A stretch of 37,196 nt of DNA, taken from contig ONEW01000023.1 of NCBI GenBank assembly GCA_900316935.1, positions 1 to 37,196 of the forward strand, in the 5' to 3' direction. Below are positions 8,436 to 16,337 of the stretch, piece after piece. The notes beneath the pieces are model-generated. The model did not search any database. It saw nothing but the letters and a program-made list of their open reading frames with translations, and was not told where the DNA came from. The first letter of the stretch is position 1. The number at the start of each line of letters is the position of its first letter. The position numbers and the translations under genes were made by a program. The DNA is from an uncultured Selenomonadales bacterium. GTDB lineage: Bacteria > Bacillota > Negativicutes > Acidaminococcales > Acidaminococcaceae.

Positions 8436-8591
8436 ATGGACGCGGGCCAGTGGCTGGACTGCATCACCAACGTGGGGTTTCCCATCGTCCTCAGCTGGTA
8501 CTTGCTGGTGCGCATGGAGAACAAGCTCGCCGGTCTGACGGATGTATTGCGCGAACTCAGCGCCAATGTGGCGGCCCTGGGAACGAAGTAG
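8436..8591 (+). CDS. YvrJ family small membrane protein
   Basis: This is a 51-residue protein that starts MDAGQWLDCITN, has one transmembrane helix (VGFPIVLSWYLLVRM) and ends in a short amphipathic helix (NKLAGLTDVLRELS). The G-F-P-I-V core followed by YLL and R-M-E-x-K-L is the YvrJ family pattern. Size and layout also resemble the BhlA/UviB holin-like proteins, which suggests, but does not prove, an inner-membrane role linked to the amidase gene downstream. GGAAGGAGG lies upstream of the ATG. A strong terminator follows. Confidence 0.8.
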   Translation: MDAGQWLDCITNVGFPIVLSWYLLVRMENKLAGLTDVLRELSANVAALGTK

Positions 8592-8606
8592 TCCCTGCGG
8601 CGCAGT

Positions 8607-8620
8607 CTTGTACGTACAAG
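8607..8620. promoter_or_regulatory. 14-bp perfect palindrome
   Basis: CTTGTACGTACAAG lies between the YvrJ stop codon and its terminator. It could be an operator for an amidase promoter or only part of the transcript 3' end; no partner site is seen in the window. Confidence 0.25.
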
Positions 8621-8644
8621 TAGATACGGTATCATCAGAAAGGG

Positions 8645-8677
8645 AAGACGGCCGGACATGTCCCGGCCGTCTTTTTT
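8645..8677 (+). terminator. Terminator after the YvrJ gene
   Basis: A GC-rich stem, AAGACGGCCGG with CCGGCCGTCTT, is followed by a T-run. It separates the three small genes from the amidase-like gene. Confidence 0.9.
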
Positions 8678-8803
8678 GCCCTTCTGCCAGGGCCTTTCCC
8701 GTGTAGGCGCGCAGGACATCGTGCGAACAGCAGGGTGACGGGGCAATCCGGCGGCCGGTCCGCCGGGCGGATCCGCCGACTGTCGGGAAAGAGAGGGAAC
8801 AAG

Positions 8804-9532
8804 ATGTCCTATTGGAAAGTGACGGAACTGGATCTGGCGGTCCTGGCGCTGGAGGCGCGCGGGGCCGTCGACAAGGTGTATCTGCATTGGACGGCCGGGC
8901 ACTACGGCCAGATTTTCGACGAGTACCACCTGCTCGTGGACGCCGACGGGAGCGTGTACGCGGCCTGCGGCTCGTTCCGGGAGCACAAGGCCCACACGTG
9001 GCGGCGCAACGGCCGCAGCATCGGGATTGCCCTGTGCGGCGCCTATCGCGCCCGGGCCTCGCTGCCGGGGTACACCCTGGGTCAGGCGGAACCGCCCCTG
9101 GAGCGGGCCCAGGTGCTGATTTCGCGCCTGCCGGGGATGATTGATTTCGGCCCGGAACCGCCCCTGCCGGCACAGCTCGAGGCGCTGGCCCGGGTTGTGG
9201 CCCTCGTGTGCCGCGGGCTGCAGCTGCCCATTGACACCGACACGGTGATGACCCATTGCGAGGCCGCCCTCGAAGACGGCTACGGGCCTTGTTCCAACGA
9301 CCCGGAAACGCGCTGGGATTTGTGGTTCCTGCCGAACGCCGATCCCGGAGCCGACGCCGCCCTGAGCCTGGAAGCGGCGCAGAAACGGGAAGCAGAGGCC
9401 TTCACCCTGACGCCTGAAGACGCCGGCGGCCGGGCGGTGACGCTCATCCGGCAGCTCCCCCTGAGTCCGGGCGGCGCCCTGCTGCGCGGCAAGGCGCAGT
9501 GGTACGCGGAACAGGACCGGTGGCTGCACTGA
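8804..9532 (+). CDS. N-acetylmuramoyl-L-alanine amidase-like protein (Amidase_2/PGRP fold)
   Basis: The protein has 242 residues. It shows the Amidase_2 pattern: LHWTAG (His28), a short AHTWRRNG loop with His64, SIGIALCG, VMTHCEA (His151) and GYGPCSNDP (Cys163, Asp166) near the position of the third zinc ligand. This suggests hydrolysis of the amide between muramic acid and L-Ala, although zinc ligands were assigned by eye. There is no signal peptide, as in phage endolysins that need a holin. The C-terminal ~60 residues are unassigned. ATG 8804 has GAGAGGG upstream. The gene follows DUF1659-DUF2922-YvrJ after a terminator and is followed by a parS-like site. Confidence 0.75.
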   Translation: MSYWKVTELDLAVLALEARGAVDKVYLHWTAGHYGQIFDEYHLLVDADGSVYAACGSFREHKAHTWRRNGRSIGIALCGAYRARASLPGYTLGQAEPPLERAQVLISRLPGMIDFGPEPPLPAQLEALARVVALVCRGLQLPIDTDTVMTHCEAALEDGYGPCSNDPETRWDLWFLPNADPGADAALSLEAAQKREAEAFTLTPEDAGGRAVTLIRQLPLSPGGALLRGKAQWYAEQDRWLH

Positions 9533-9551
9533 GGGAGGGCCGTTCTGAAAA

Positions 9552-9567
9552 CGTTTCACGTGAAACA
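9552..9567. promoter_or_regulatory. parS-like site (ParB/Spo0J binding), 15/16 match
   Basis: CGTTTCACGTGAAACA differs from the palindrome TGTTTCACGTGAAACA at the first base only. It lies between the amidase gene and the rbsK promoter, outside any gene. Confidence 0.8.
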
Positions 9568-9593
9568 CGGAGGGAGGGGGATACAGAACATTG

Positions 9594-9622
9594 TTGTGAC
9601 ACTCATGTGGAAATGGTATAAT
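9594..9622 (+). promoter_or_regulatory. Sigma-A-type promoter of the nucleoside operon
   Basis: TTGTGA at 9594 and TATAAT at 9617 are separated by 17 bases. Transcription should start near 9629, shortly before a terminator-like hairpin. Confidence 0.75.
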
Positions 9623-9643
9623 CAAATAAATAGAATTGCGAAG

Positions 9644-9673
9644 AAGACCGGCCCTTCGGGACCGGCTTTCTTT
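9644..9673 (+). terminator. Leader terminator or attenuator upstream of rbsK
   Basis: CCGGCCC-TTC-GGG-A-CCGG forms a stem with flanking AAG/CTT and is followed by TTTCTTT. It sits between the promoter at 9594 and the rbsK start at 9735, so it may attenuate the operon. It could also be the terminator of the amidase transcript. Confidence 0.55.
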
Positions 9674-9734
9674 GGCTTCCGGACTGTCGCCGCACGGCGC
9701 GCGGCACCCGGTCAGGAAGGAAGGTGGGAATCCG

Positions 9735-10706
9735 ATGAAGAAGATACTGGTGGTCGGCAGCATCAACATGGACTGCGTCATCCGCCTGCCCCGGCGGCCC
9801 CGCCCCGGTGAAACGGTTTTCTGCAGCACCGTGTCGCACGTGCCGGGCGGCAAGGGGGCGAACCAGGCCTACGCCCTGGGCCGCATGGGGACCGGAGTGT
9901 CCCTGATCGGCGCAGTGGGGCAGGACGAGTTCGGCCGCATTTCTCTGGCGAACCTGCGCGCCGCCGGCGTCGACACGACGGGTGTCCGCGTCAGCGCGGA
10001 CGAGGATACGGGCCGGGCCTTCATTGAAGTGGAGGACGACGGACAGAACAGCATCATCGTCCTCGGCGGCGCCAACACGCATGTGACGGAACAGGACCTG
10101 CTCGCTCACGAGGCACTGTTCGACCGTTGCGAAGCCCTCATCATGCAGCTCGAAACCCCGCTGGATACCGTGACGGCGGCGGCCCGCCTGGCACGGCGGA
10201 AAGGGAAGCTGGTCCTCCTCGACCCGGCACCGGCCCGGCCGGACCTGCCGGCGGAACTGCTGCAGTGCGTCGATCTGCTGAAACCTAACGAAACGGAACT
10301 GGAAATCGTGTCCGGCCTGCCGGCGGATACGCGGGAGCAGTGCATCGCGGCAGCGCGGAGCCTGCTGGACCGGGGCGTCGGCCAGGTGCTGGTCACCCTC
10401 GGCGCCCGGGGTTCGCTCCTCGTGACGCGGGACGGAGAACTCTTCGTACCGGCCCGCAAGGTCAAAGCCGTCGACACGACGGCGGCCGGCGACTGCTTCA
10501 ACGCCGCCTTCGCCTGCCGGCTGGAACGCTGCACGGATGCCTCCGGGGAACCTGCCGGCAGCCTGGCCGGCGCCAACTACCGCGAAGCCCTGGAATTCGC
10601 CACGGCCGCGGCGGCCATCGCCGTCACCCGGCCCGGCGCCCAGTCGTCCATCCCCTCGCGGGACGAGGTGGAACGCAGCCTCGCTGCGCCGGCCGGCGCG
10701 GACTGA
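9735..10706 (+). CDS. rbsK: Ribokinase
   Basis: This 323-residue PfkB-family kinase phosphorylates ribose to ribose 5-phosphate in the cytoplasm. Visible motifs are the N-terminal GSINMD with Asp13 for sugar binding, VPGGKGANQA (residues 37-46), LKPNETEL in the middle and DTTAAGDCFNAAF near the C-terminus, with the Asp that serves as catalytic base. GGAAGGAAGG upstream supports ATG 9735. It is first in an operon with a carrier and a nucleoside hydrolase, so it probably processes ribose released from nucleosides. The final ~15 residues, rich in Arg and Ala, are not a recognised domain. Confidence 0.92.
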   Translation: MKKILVVGSINMDCVIRLPRRPRPGETVFCSTVSHVPGGKGANQAYALGRMGTGVSLIGAVGQDEFGRISLANLRAAGVDTTGVRVSADEDTGRAFIEVEDDGQNSIIVLGGANTHVTEQDLLAHEALFDRCEALIMQLETPLDTVTAAARLARRKGKLVLLDPAPARPDLPAELLQCVDLLKPNETELEIVSGLPADTREQCIAAARSLLDRGVGQVLVTLGARGSLLVTRDGELFVPARKVKAVDTTAAGDCFNAAFACRLERCTDASGEPAGSLAGANYREALEFATAAAAIAVTRPGAQSSIPSRDEVERSLAAPAGAD

Positions 10707-10786
10707 CCGGACGCCGGCGTTTCGCGGCCTGCCGGACCCTGTAACGACCGAACCAACGATGAAATGAAAAGGAGGATGTCCCTATC

Positions 10787-12151
10787 ATGTCTGGCTGGCT
10801 GCTTATTGCCCTGACGGTCCTGTCGGCCGTCGTCGTGGCCAAACTGATCCTGAAAAAGTACAATGCCATCTTCGTGTTCTTTGCCTCGGGCCTCGTCATC
10901 CTCATGGCCGCGAGCGTCCTGACGGGCACGCCGATTTTAGGGAAGGCGACCCTGGGCAACGTGGCCCTCGACGCCTTCGGCTTCCTCACGCAGACCTTTA
11001 AATCGAGCATCGCCGGAATCGGCTCCCTGATCATGGTCGTCACGGGCTACGCCACGTACATGAAACATACCCAGGCGTCGACCAAGCTGGCCTACATGGC
11101 GACGATGCATCTGGGCGGCATCCGCAACAAGTACCTGATCCTGGCCGCCTTCTACCTGACCGGCATGGCCCTGAAGCTGGTGCTGACGAGCCAGGCCAGC
11201 CTCGCCGTGCTGATGCTGGCCACCGTGTTTCCGGTCCTCATGGCCCTGGGCATCCGGCCCATCACCGGTGCTTCCGTCCTCGCCCTGTTGTGCCTGGACT
11301 ACGGCCCCAACGACGGCAGTTCCCTCTTCATGAGCACCGTGGCCAAGCTGAACCCCGTGGAAATGTTCCTCCATTACCAGGCCCGCGTGGCCCTGTGCAT
11401 CATCCTTGTCACGGCCGTCCTCATCCCCGTCTACTACCACTACATGGACCAAAAGGATGCCGAAGAGGGCCACAGCCCCGTCAAAGCTCCGGAACCGGTT
11501 TCCAACCCCGCTGTCCCCGGCTTCTACGTGCTGCTGCCCCTGATTCCGCTGATCATCGTGTTCGCGGACTACTTCATCCCGTCCACGAAGATTGATGTCA
11601 TCACGGCCAACTTCATCGGCTTCGCCATCACGTTCCTCATCGAATTCATCCGCCGCAGCGACCGCGCCGCCATCCCGCAGGATATGGCGGTCATCCTCAA
11701 GGGCATGGCCGACGTCTTCGTCTCCGTGGTGTCCATCATCATTTCGGCCTCCGTGTTCGCCCAGGGCATCAAGATCCTCGGCGGCATCACGATTTTCACG
11801 AACTGGATTTCCGGCATGCAGGGTGCCGTGCTGCTGATCATGATCATCCTCACGGTCATCACGTACCTGTTTGCCATCATCATGGGCAGCGGCGCCGCGC
11901 CGTTCTTCGCCTTCGGCCCCCTGACCCCGGCCATTGCGGCGAAACTGGGCGTGCCCACCATGACCATTTTGCTGCCGATGGAACTCGCGACCTCCATCGG
12001 CCGCGCCTCGTCCCCGGTCTGCGGCGCCCTAATCGCCATCGCCGGTACGGCCGGCCTCGAGCCCATCGTGCTGGCCAAACGGACCGCGCCCCTGCTGTTT
12101 GTCATGCTCGTCGTCAATATCGCGGCATCGTATTTCTTTACCATGATGTAA
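10787..12151 (+). CDS. DcuC-type anaerobic C4-dicarboxylate family transporter, candidate nucleoside carrier
   Basis: The protein has 454 residues and about 12-13 transmembrane helices. It fits the DcuC family: SIAGIGSLIMVVTGYATYM, GMALKLVLTSQASLAVLM, PVLMALGIRP, MGSGAAPFFAFGPL and LPMELATSIGRASSPV. Classical DcuC exchanges fumarate and succinate. Here the gene sits 81 bp after ribokinase and 42 bp before a nucleoside hydrolase, so uptake of nucleosides is a more likely job; this is inference from context. AAAAGGAGG upstream of ATG 10787 gives the start. Confidence 0.75.
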   Translation: MSGWLLIALTVLSAVVVAKLILKKYNAIFVFFASGLVILMAASVLTGTPILGKATLGNVALDAFGFLTQTFKSSIAGIGSLIMVVTGYATYMKHTQASTKLAYMATMHLGGIRNKYLILAAFYLTGMALKLVLTSQASLAVLMLATVFPVLMALGIRPITGASVLALLCLDYGPNDGSSLFMSTVAKLNPVEMFLHYQARVALCIILVTAVLIPVYYHYMDQKDAEEGHSPVKAPEPVSNPAVPGFYVLLPLIPLIIVFADYFIPSTKIDVITANFIGFAITFLIEFIRRSDRAAIPQDMAVILKGMADVFVSVVSIIISASVFAQGIKILGGITIFTNWISGMQGAVLLIMIILTVITYLFAIIMGSGAAPFFAFGPLTPAIAAKLGVPTMTILLPMELATSIGRASSPVCGALIAIAGTAGLEPIVLAKRTAPLLFVMLVVNIAASYFFTMM

Positions 12152-12192
12152 GGGGTATCCTGTGCCGTCAATGTAAATGTTAGGAGGATAGT

Positions 12193-13215
12193 ATGAAGAA
12201 AAAAGTCATTCTCGATTGCGATCCCGGTTCCGATGACGCCGTCGCCATCATGCTGGCCTGGTTTTCCGACGATATCGACCTGATGGCCATTACCACGGTC
12301 AACGGCAACCGCATCGTCCCCAAGACTACGGAGAACGCCCTGCGCATGGTCCAGTTCCTGCACGCCGGCGTACCGGTCTACCGGGGCTGCGGGGACCCCA
12401 TCATCTGCAACGAAATCCCCTCGCGCAAGCCGAACCTGCCCCGCGTCACCCTGAACGACTGCCACGGCGATTTCCTGCCCCTGCCGGAAGCGAAGATCCA
12501 GCCGCAGCCCGAGCACGCCGTCTTCTACCTGGTCCGGACCCTCATGGAAAGCGACGGCGACATCTACGTGGCCGCCACGGCGCCCTTGACCAACATCGCC
12601 ATGGCCCTGCGGATTGAGCCGCGCATTGCCGGCAAAATCAAGCAGCTCGTCATCATGGGCGGTGCCATTTGCGGCGCCAACGCCTCGCCGTCGGCGGAAT
12701 TCAATTTCTACGCCGACCCCGAAGCTGCCAAGATCGTCATGGACACGGACATCCCCAAAGTGATCCTGCCGCTGGATGCCACATGGCGTGCCTGCATCAC
12801 GGAAGAGCAGTGCCAGGAGCTGGCCGCCCTGGGCACACCGGCAGCGAAGTTCGCGGCCACCATGTCCCAAAAGCGCATTGACAACCTGAAAGTCAATGAC
12901 ATCTCGCAGCACAATTTCGATCTGCGCCATACGCCGGGCACCGTCGCCAGCGCCGTGCTGTACCGGTACGACAACACTATGGCGCCCATTCACGACGCCC
13001 TGACCATCGCCTACCTGATCGACCCGTCGGTCATCACGGAATGGGTGGACGCCAACGTCGACATCGAGATTATGAGCGGCATCTGCGACGGCCGCATGGT
13101 GGCGGACATCCACAACACCAAGAAAGGCAGGGATCCCGTCACGGCCAGGGTCGCCCTTAATGCCGACGCGGCGAAGTTCACCGCCATGCTGTTCGAGAAC
13201 CTGGGCAGGAAGTAA
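12193..13215 (+). CDS. Ribonucleoside hydrolase (inosine-uridine preferring type)
   Basis: The 340-residue protein belongs to the IUNH family, which hydrolyses the N-glycosidic bond of nucleosides to base and ribose. The calcium-binding cluster is DCDPGSDDA (Asp10, Asp14, Asp15), a slight variant of the usual DTDPGxDDA. Other family elements are TTVNGN, VAATAPLTNIA, LVIMGGA, AEFNFYADPEAA and PIHDALTIAYL with the His-Asp pair. Base specificity cannot be told. It ends the rbsK operon, giving a complete route from nucleoside to ribose 5-phosphate. TTAGGAGG precedes the ATG. Confidence 0.92.
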   Translation: MKKKVILDCDPGSDDAVAIMLAWFSDDIDLMAITTVNGNRIVPKTTENALRMVQFLHAGVPVYRGCGDPIICNEIPSRKPNLPRVTLNDCHGDFLPLPEAKIQPQPEHAVFYLVRTLMESDGDIYVAATAPLTNIAMALRIEPRIAGKIKQLVIMGGAICGANASPSAEFNFYADPEAAKIVMDTDIPKVILPLDATWRACITEEQCQELAALGTPAAKFAATMSQKRIDNLKVNDISQHNFDLRHTPGTVASAVLYRYDNTMAPIHDALTIAYLIDPSVITEWVDANVDIEIMSGICDGRMVADIHNTKKGRDPVTARVALNADAAKFTAMLFENLGRK

Positions 13216-13218
13216 GCG

Positions 13219-13249
13219 GATTATACGGAAAGCAGATTATACGGAAAGC
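13219..13249 (+). repeat. Tandem 16-bp repeat after the nucleoside hydrolase gene
   Basis: GATTATACGGAAAGC occurs at 13219-13233 and again at 13235-13249, directly after the stop codon. The second copy contributes the 5' arm of the terminator. Confidence 0.8.
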
Positions 13250-13278
13250 GGACCCCCCTGGGGGAGGTCCGCTTTTTT
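13245..13278 (+). terminator. Terminator of the nucleoside operon
   Basis: AAAGCGGACC pairs with GGTCCGCTTT, with an inner CCCC/GGGG stem, followed by a T-run. Confidence 0.9.
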
Positions 13279-13296
13279 GTATGCCGGGAGGGACAA

Positions 13297-13325
13297 TTTT
13301 ACGTTGCAAATGATTGTAACGTAAA
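13297..13325. promoter_or_regulatory. Operator 1 of the AlbA_2 regulator gene
   Basis: TTTTACGTTGCAA faces TTGTAACGTAAA in inverted orientation. The half-site core is ACGTTGCAA. Confidence 0.7.
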
Positions 13326-13338
13326 TCAAGATTTTCGG

Positions 13339-13368
13339 CTTTTCGTTGCAATCGTTTGCAACGAAAAG
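13339..13368. promoter_or_regulatory. Operator 2 of the AlbA_2 regulator gene
   Basis: CTTTTCGTTGCAA and its exact reverse complement form a 13-bp perfect inverted repeat with a four-base centre. It carries the same GTTGCAA core as operator 1. Confidence 0.75.
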
Positions 13369-13376
13369 CAAAATAA

Positions 13377-13405
13377 TTGATTTTACGTTGCAAATTTGGT
13401 ACACT
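13377..13405 (+). promoter_or_regulatory. Promoter with embedded third GTTGCAA operator
   Basis: TTGATT at 13377 and TACACT at 13400 are 17 bases apart. A third half-site, TTTTACGTTGCAAA (13381-13394), fills the spacer, so a bound protein should block RNA polymerase. Confidence 0.75.
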
Positions 13406-13431
13406 GACAGGGAAGGGAGGAGGAATGTGTG

Positions 13432-14697
13432 ATGAAGGAAACAAAGACTCTGGAACTTAAGGAATCCGTTTCCAATACCTTTCTGAAAACAGTGAGTGCC
13501 TATGCCAATTTCGGTACCGGTACCATCCTGTTCGGCGTCCGGGATGACGGACAGGCTGTCGGGCTGCCGGATCCGCAGCGGAGCTGCCTTGATATTGAAA
13601 ACAGGATCAACGACAGCATTTCCCCGAAACCGGATTATTCTCTGCGTATCGACAATTCCACGAAGGTCGTTACCCTGATTGTGCAGGAAGGGCCGTTCAA
13701 GCCGTATCTCTATAAGAGCAAAGCCTACCGGCGCAGCGATACGGCCACGGTGGAAGTGGACCAGATGGAATTGAAACGGCTGATTTTGGAGGGCAGCAAC
13801 CGTTCCTTCGAGGAACTGCCTTATCCGGGAAAGCAGGACCTTACCTTCAAAACGCTGGAAAGGGAACTGCAGTCTGCCGTCCAACTGCAAACCCTGACGC
13901 AGGACACCTTGCGCACCCTGGGGCTTTTGACCGGCCGGGGGGCCTTCAACAATGCCGGCGCCTTGCTTGCGGACCGCAATGAGTTCAACGGGATTGACAT
14001 CATCCGGTTCGGCGATACGGAAAATGAAATTCTGGAGCGGGAAACCTGCATTAAAAAGTCGCTGCTCCTGCAATTTGCAGATGCCATGGCAATATATCGC
14101 CGCAATTATCAACTGGAAAAGGTCGAGGGAGCGCGGCGTATCCGGCAGGAACTGATTCCGGAAACCGCTTACCGCGAAGCCTTGGCCAACGCGCTTGTCC
14201 ATCGCATGTGGGATATCCCGGCCAATGTCCAGATCAGTATGTATACGGACCGGATTGAAATTGTCTCCCCGGGAGGCCTGCCGAGCGGTATTTCGGAAAC
14301 GGAATATCTGCAGGGCAGCTTTTCCCGGTTGCGTAACCCCGTCTTAAGCAACGTGTTTTTCCGCCTCCATATTATTGAAATGTTCGGGACGGGAATCCGG
14401 CGGATCCGGCAGGCATACGCCGGCAGCTATCCGGAACCGGCCTTCCCCGTGTATGAAAACTCGCTGAAGGTGATTCTGCCCGTCTGCCGCAGCATGCCCG
14501 ACATGGATGAAACCGAGCGGAAGGTCTACGACCTGCTCCGCTATGAAAGGGCCCTTTCCAGCAGTGCCCTGAGCCAGGCTTCCGGTATTCACCGCGCCAC
14601 GCTGCTGCGTGTCGTCAAGCGGATGGTGGACCGCCACATCGTTCAGGTGACCGGCAGAGGCCGGGGTACCAGATATTCCCTTTGCGGACGGTCTTGA
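13432..14697 (+). CDS. AlbA_2 (Schlafen-like) DNA-binding protein with ATPase-type domain and C-terminal winged helix
   Basis: The protein has about 421 residues. The N-terminal ~120 form an AlbA_2 domain: TLELKESVSNTFLKTVSAYANFGTGTILFGVRDDG, then a PKPDYSLRI-type strand and YLYKSKAYRRSDTAT. The middle (about 220-345) resembles a HATPase_c_4 domain, with YREALANALVHR, IEIVSPGGLPSG, RNPVLSNVFFRLHIIEMFGTGIRRI. The last ~65 form a winged helix (LSSSALSQASGIHRATLLRVVKRM). Such proteins are usually called ATP-binding transcriptional regulators with poorly known ligands. ATG 13432 follows GGGAGGAGG. The gene is alone, and GTTGCAA operators over its promoter point to autoregulation. Confidence 0.85.
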   Translation: MKETKTLELKESVSNTFLKTVSAYANFGTGTILFGVRDDGQAVGLPDPQRSCLDIENRINDSISPKPDYSLRIDNSTKVVTLIVQEGPFKPYLYKSKAYRRSDTATVEVDQMELKRLILEGSNRSFEELPYPGKQDLTFKTLERELQSAVQLQTLTQDTLRTLGLLTGRGAFNNAGALLADRNEFNGIDIIRFGDTENEILERETCIKKSLLLQFADAMAIYRRNYQLEKVEGARRIRQELIPETAYREALANALVHRMWDIPANVQISMYTDRIEIVSPGGLPSGISETEYLQGSFSRLRNPVLSNVFFRLHIIEMFGTGIRRIRQAYAGSYPEPAFPVYENSLKVILPVCRSMPDMDETERKVYDLLRYERALSSSALSQASGIHRATLLRVVKRMVDRHIVQVTGRGRGTRYSLCGRS

Positions 14698-14783
14698 ATA
14701 TGCATCTTGTACGCACATATGAACCTTCCAAACATACTTTTTGCGGGTTCCTGTCCAAATTTGCCAAAAAGATGGCGAAAAGG

Positions 14784-14811
14784 TGGACAATTTCGGAAAA
14801 GCCTGTATAAT
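14784..14811 (+). promoter_or_regulatory. Promoter of the NSS transporter gene
   Basis: TGGACA at 14784 and TATAAT at 14806 are 16 bases apart. The leader that follows contains a CAGCGC/GCGCTG hairpin (about 14832-14865) before the ribosome-binding site. Confidence 0.65.
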
Positions 14812-14899
14812 GTAAAATATGTGTTTCTGCACAGCGCACCCCGTAGAGACAGAGAAGGGCGCTGGTGGGAAAAGGGAGTCTATTGGAGGTTCTTGTGCA

Positions 14900-16297
14900 A
14901 TGAATGATGACAAACGCAATAGTTTTACCGGAACCCTCGGGTTCGTGATGGCGGCGGCCGGCAGTGCCGTCGGGTTGGGCAACATCTGGCGTTTCCCCTT
15001 CCTGGCGGCCCGTGACGGCGGCGGCCTTTTCCTGGTCTGCTACCTGCTGCTGGTGGCGACCTTCGGCTACACGCTGCTGACGACGGAAATCGCCCTTGGC
15101 CGCGGCACCCGCCAGGGTCCCCTGACGGCGCCTTCCAAGCTGGACCACCGCTTCGGCTGGACGGGCTTTCTGGCCTGCCTCGTACCGATCCTGATCCTGC
15201 CGTACTACAGCGTCATCGGCGGCTGGGTGCTGAAATACCTGTGGGCGTTCCTGTCCGGCGGCGCGCAGGCGGCGGCCGGCAGCAAATACTTCGGCGCCTT
15301 CATCACGAGCCAGTGGGAACCGATCTTCTGGTTCCTCCTCTTCATCCTGGCTACGTGCTTCGTCATCTACCACGGTGTCGAAAAGGGCATTGAACGCTAT
15401 TCCAAAATCCTGATGCCGGTCTTCTTCGTGCTCATCGTCATCGTGTCCATCTACTCCCTGACCCTGAGCTGCACCGACCCGGCCACGGGCGTCACCCGCA
15501 CGGGCTGGCAGGGCTTCCTGGTCTACACCATTCCGGACCTGAAGGGCCTTACCCTCGGCAAGTTCCTGACGGTCCTGATGGATGCCATGGGCCAGCTGTT
15601 CTATTCCATCTCCGTAGCCATGGGCATCATGATCGCCTACGGCTCCTACGCCAAGAACAACACGAACCTGTACCAGGCCGTCAACCACATCGAACTCTTT
15701 GATACGCTGGCCGCCTTCCTGGCCGGCACCATGATCATCCCCGCCGTGTTCACCTTCATGGGCCGCGAAGGCATGTCCGCCGGTCCGGCCCTGATGTTCA
15801 TCTCCCTGCCGAAGGTCTTCGATGCCATGGGGCCCTTCGGCGTGGCGGCGGGCATCTTCTTCTTCCTCATGGTCACCTTTGCGGCCCTGACCAGCAACAT
15901 CTCCATTCAGGAAGCCATTACGGCGAGCTTCATGGACCGCTTCGGCTGGTCCCGCAAAAAGACGACCTTCCTCGTCGGCCTCTATGCCCTCGTCGGCGGC
16001 ATCGTCGTCTGCCTGGGCTACAACGTGTTCTTCTTCGAGCTGCCCCTGCCGAACGGCGCCGTCGCCCAGATCCTCGACCTGGCCGACTATATCAGCAACA
16101 ACATCGCCATGCCGCTCGTGGCCATCGGCGAATGCGTCCTCATCGGCTGGGTTGTCGGTCCCAGATGGGTCATCGATGAATTCAGGAAGGGCGGATTCCC
16201 CTTCGGACGCGAGACCATGTACAAGGTCTTCGTCAAATTCGTCACCCCGATCCTGCTCTTCATCCTGTTCCTGCAGGCTTTCGGCGTTTTCAACTGA
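14900..16297 (+). CDS. Neurotransmitter:sodium symporter (NSS/SNF) family transporter
   Basis: This is a 465-residue sodium-coupled transporter, probably for an amino acid or related amine, in the inner membrane. The first helix carries the family signature GSAVGLGNIWRFPFLAARDGGG, followed by a substrate and sodium site in helix 6 (VLMDAMGQLFYSISVAMGIMIAYGSY). About 11-12 helices are visible, which matches short bacterial MhsT/LeuT-like members. ATG 14900 has GGAGGT nine bases upstream, which I prefer over an upstream frame from 14819. No enzyme for a specific substrate is adjacent; the exported lyase downstream is the nearest candidate partner. Confidence 0.9.
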   Translation: MNDDKRNSFTGTLGFVMAAAGSAVGLGNIWRFPFLAARDGGGLFLVCYLLLVATFGYTLLTTEIALGRGTRQGPLTAPSKLDHRFGWTGFLACLVPILILPYYSVIGGWVLKYLWAFLSGGAQAAAGSKYFGAFITSQWEPIFWFLLFILATCFVIYHGVEKGIERYSKILMPVFFVLIVIVSIYSLTLSCTDPATGVTRTGWQGFLVYTIPDLKGLTLGKFLTVLMDAMGQLFYSISVAMGIMIAYGSYAKNNTNLYQAVNHIELFDTLAAFLAGTMIIPAVFTFMGREGMSAGPALMFISLPKVFDAMGPFGVAAGIFFFLMVTFAALTSNISIQEAITASFMDRFGWSRKKTTFLVGLYALVGGIVVCLGYNVFFFELPLPNGAVAQILDLADYISNNIAMPLVAIGECVLIGWVVGPRWVIDEFRKGGFPFGRETMYKVFVKFVTPILLFILFLQAFGVFN

Positions 16298-16337
16298 TAT
16301 TCAGAAAGAGGTAGCGGCCTTTCCGGCCCGCCAATGA

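Noticed and set aside
7718..9853. Minus-strand open frame of about 700 codons over the DUF cassette and amidase gene
   Set aside because: It crosses a strong terminator and several genes with ribosome-binding sites, and its translation is Arg/Pro-rich noise.
13297..13394. GTTGCAA repeats as a CRISPR array
   Set aside because: The units are short inverted half-sites with irregular spacing over a promoter; no spacer pattern or cas genes exist. No CRISPR was seen anywhere in the window.
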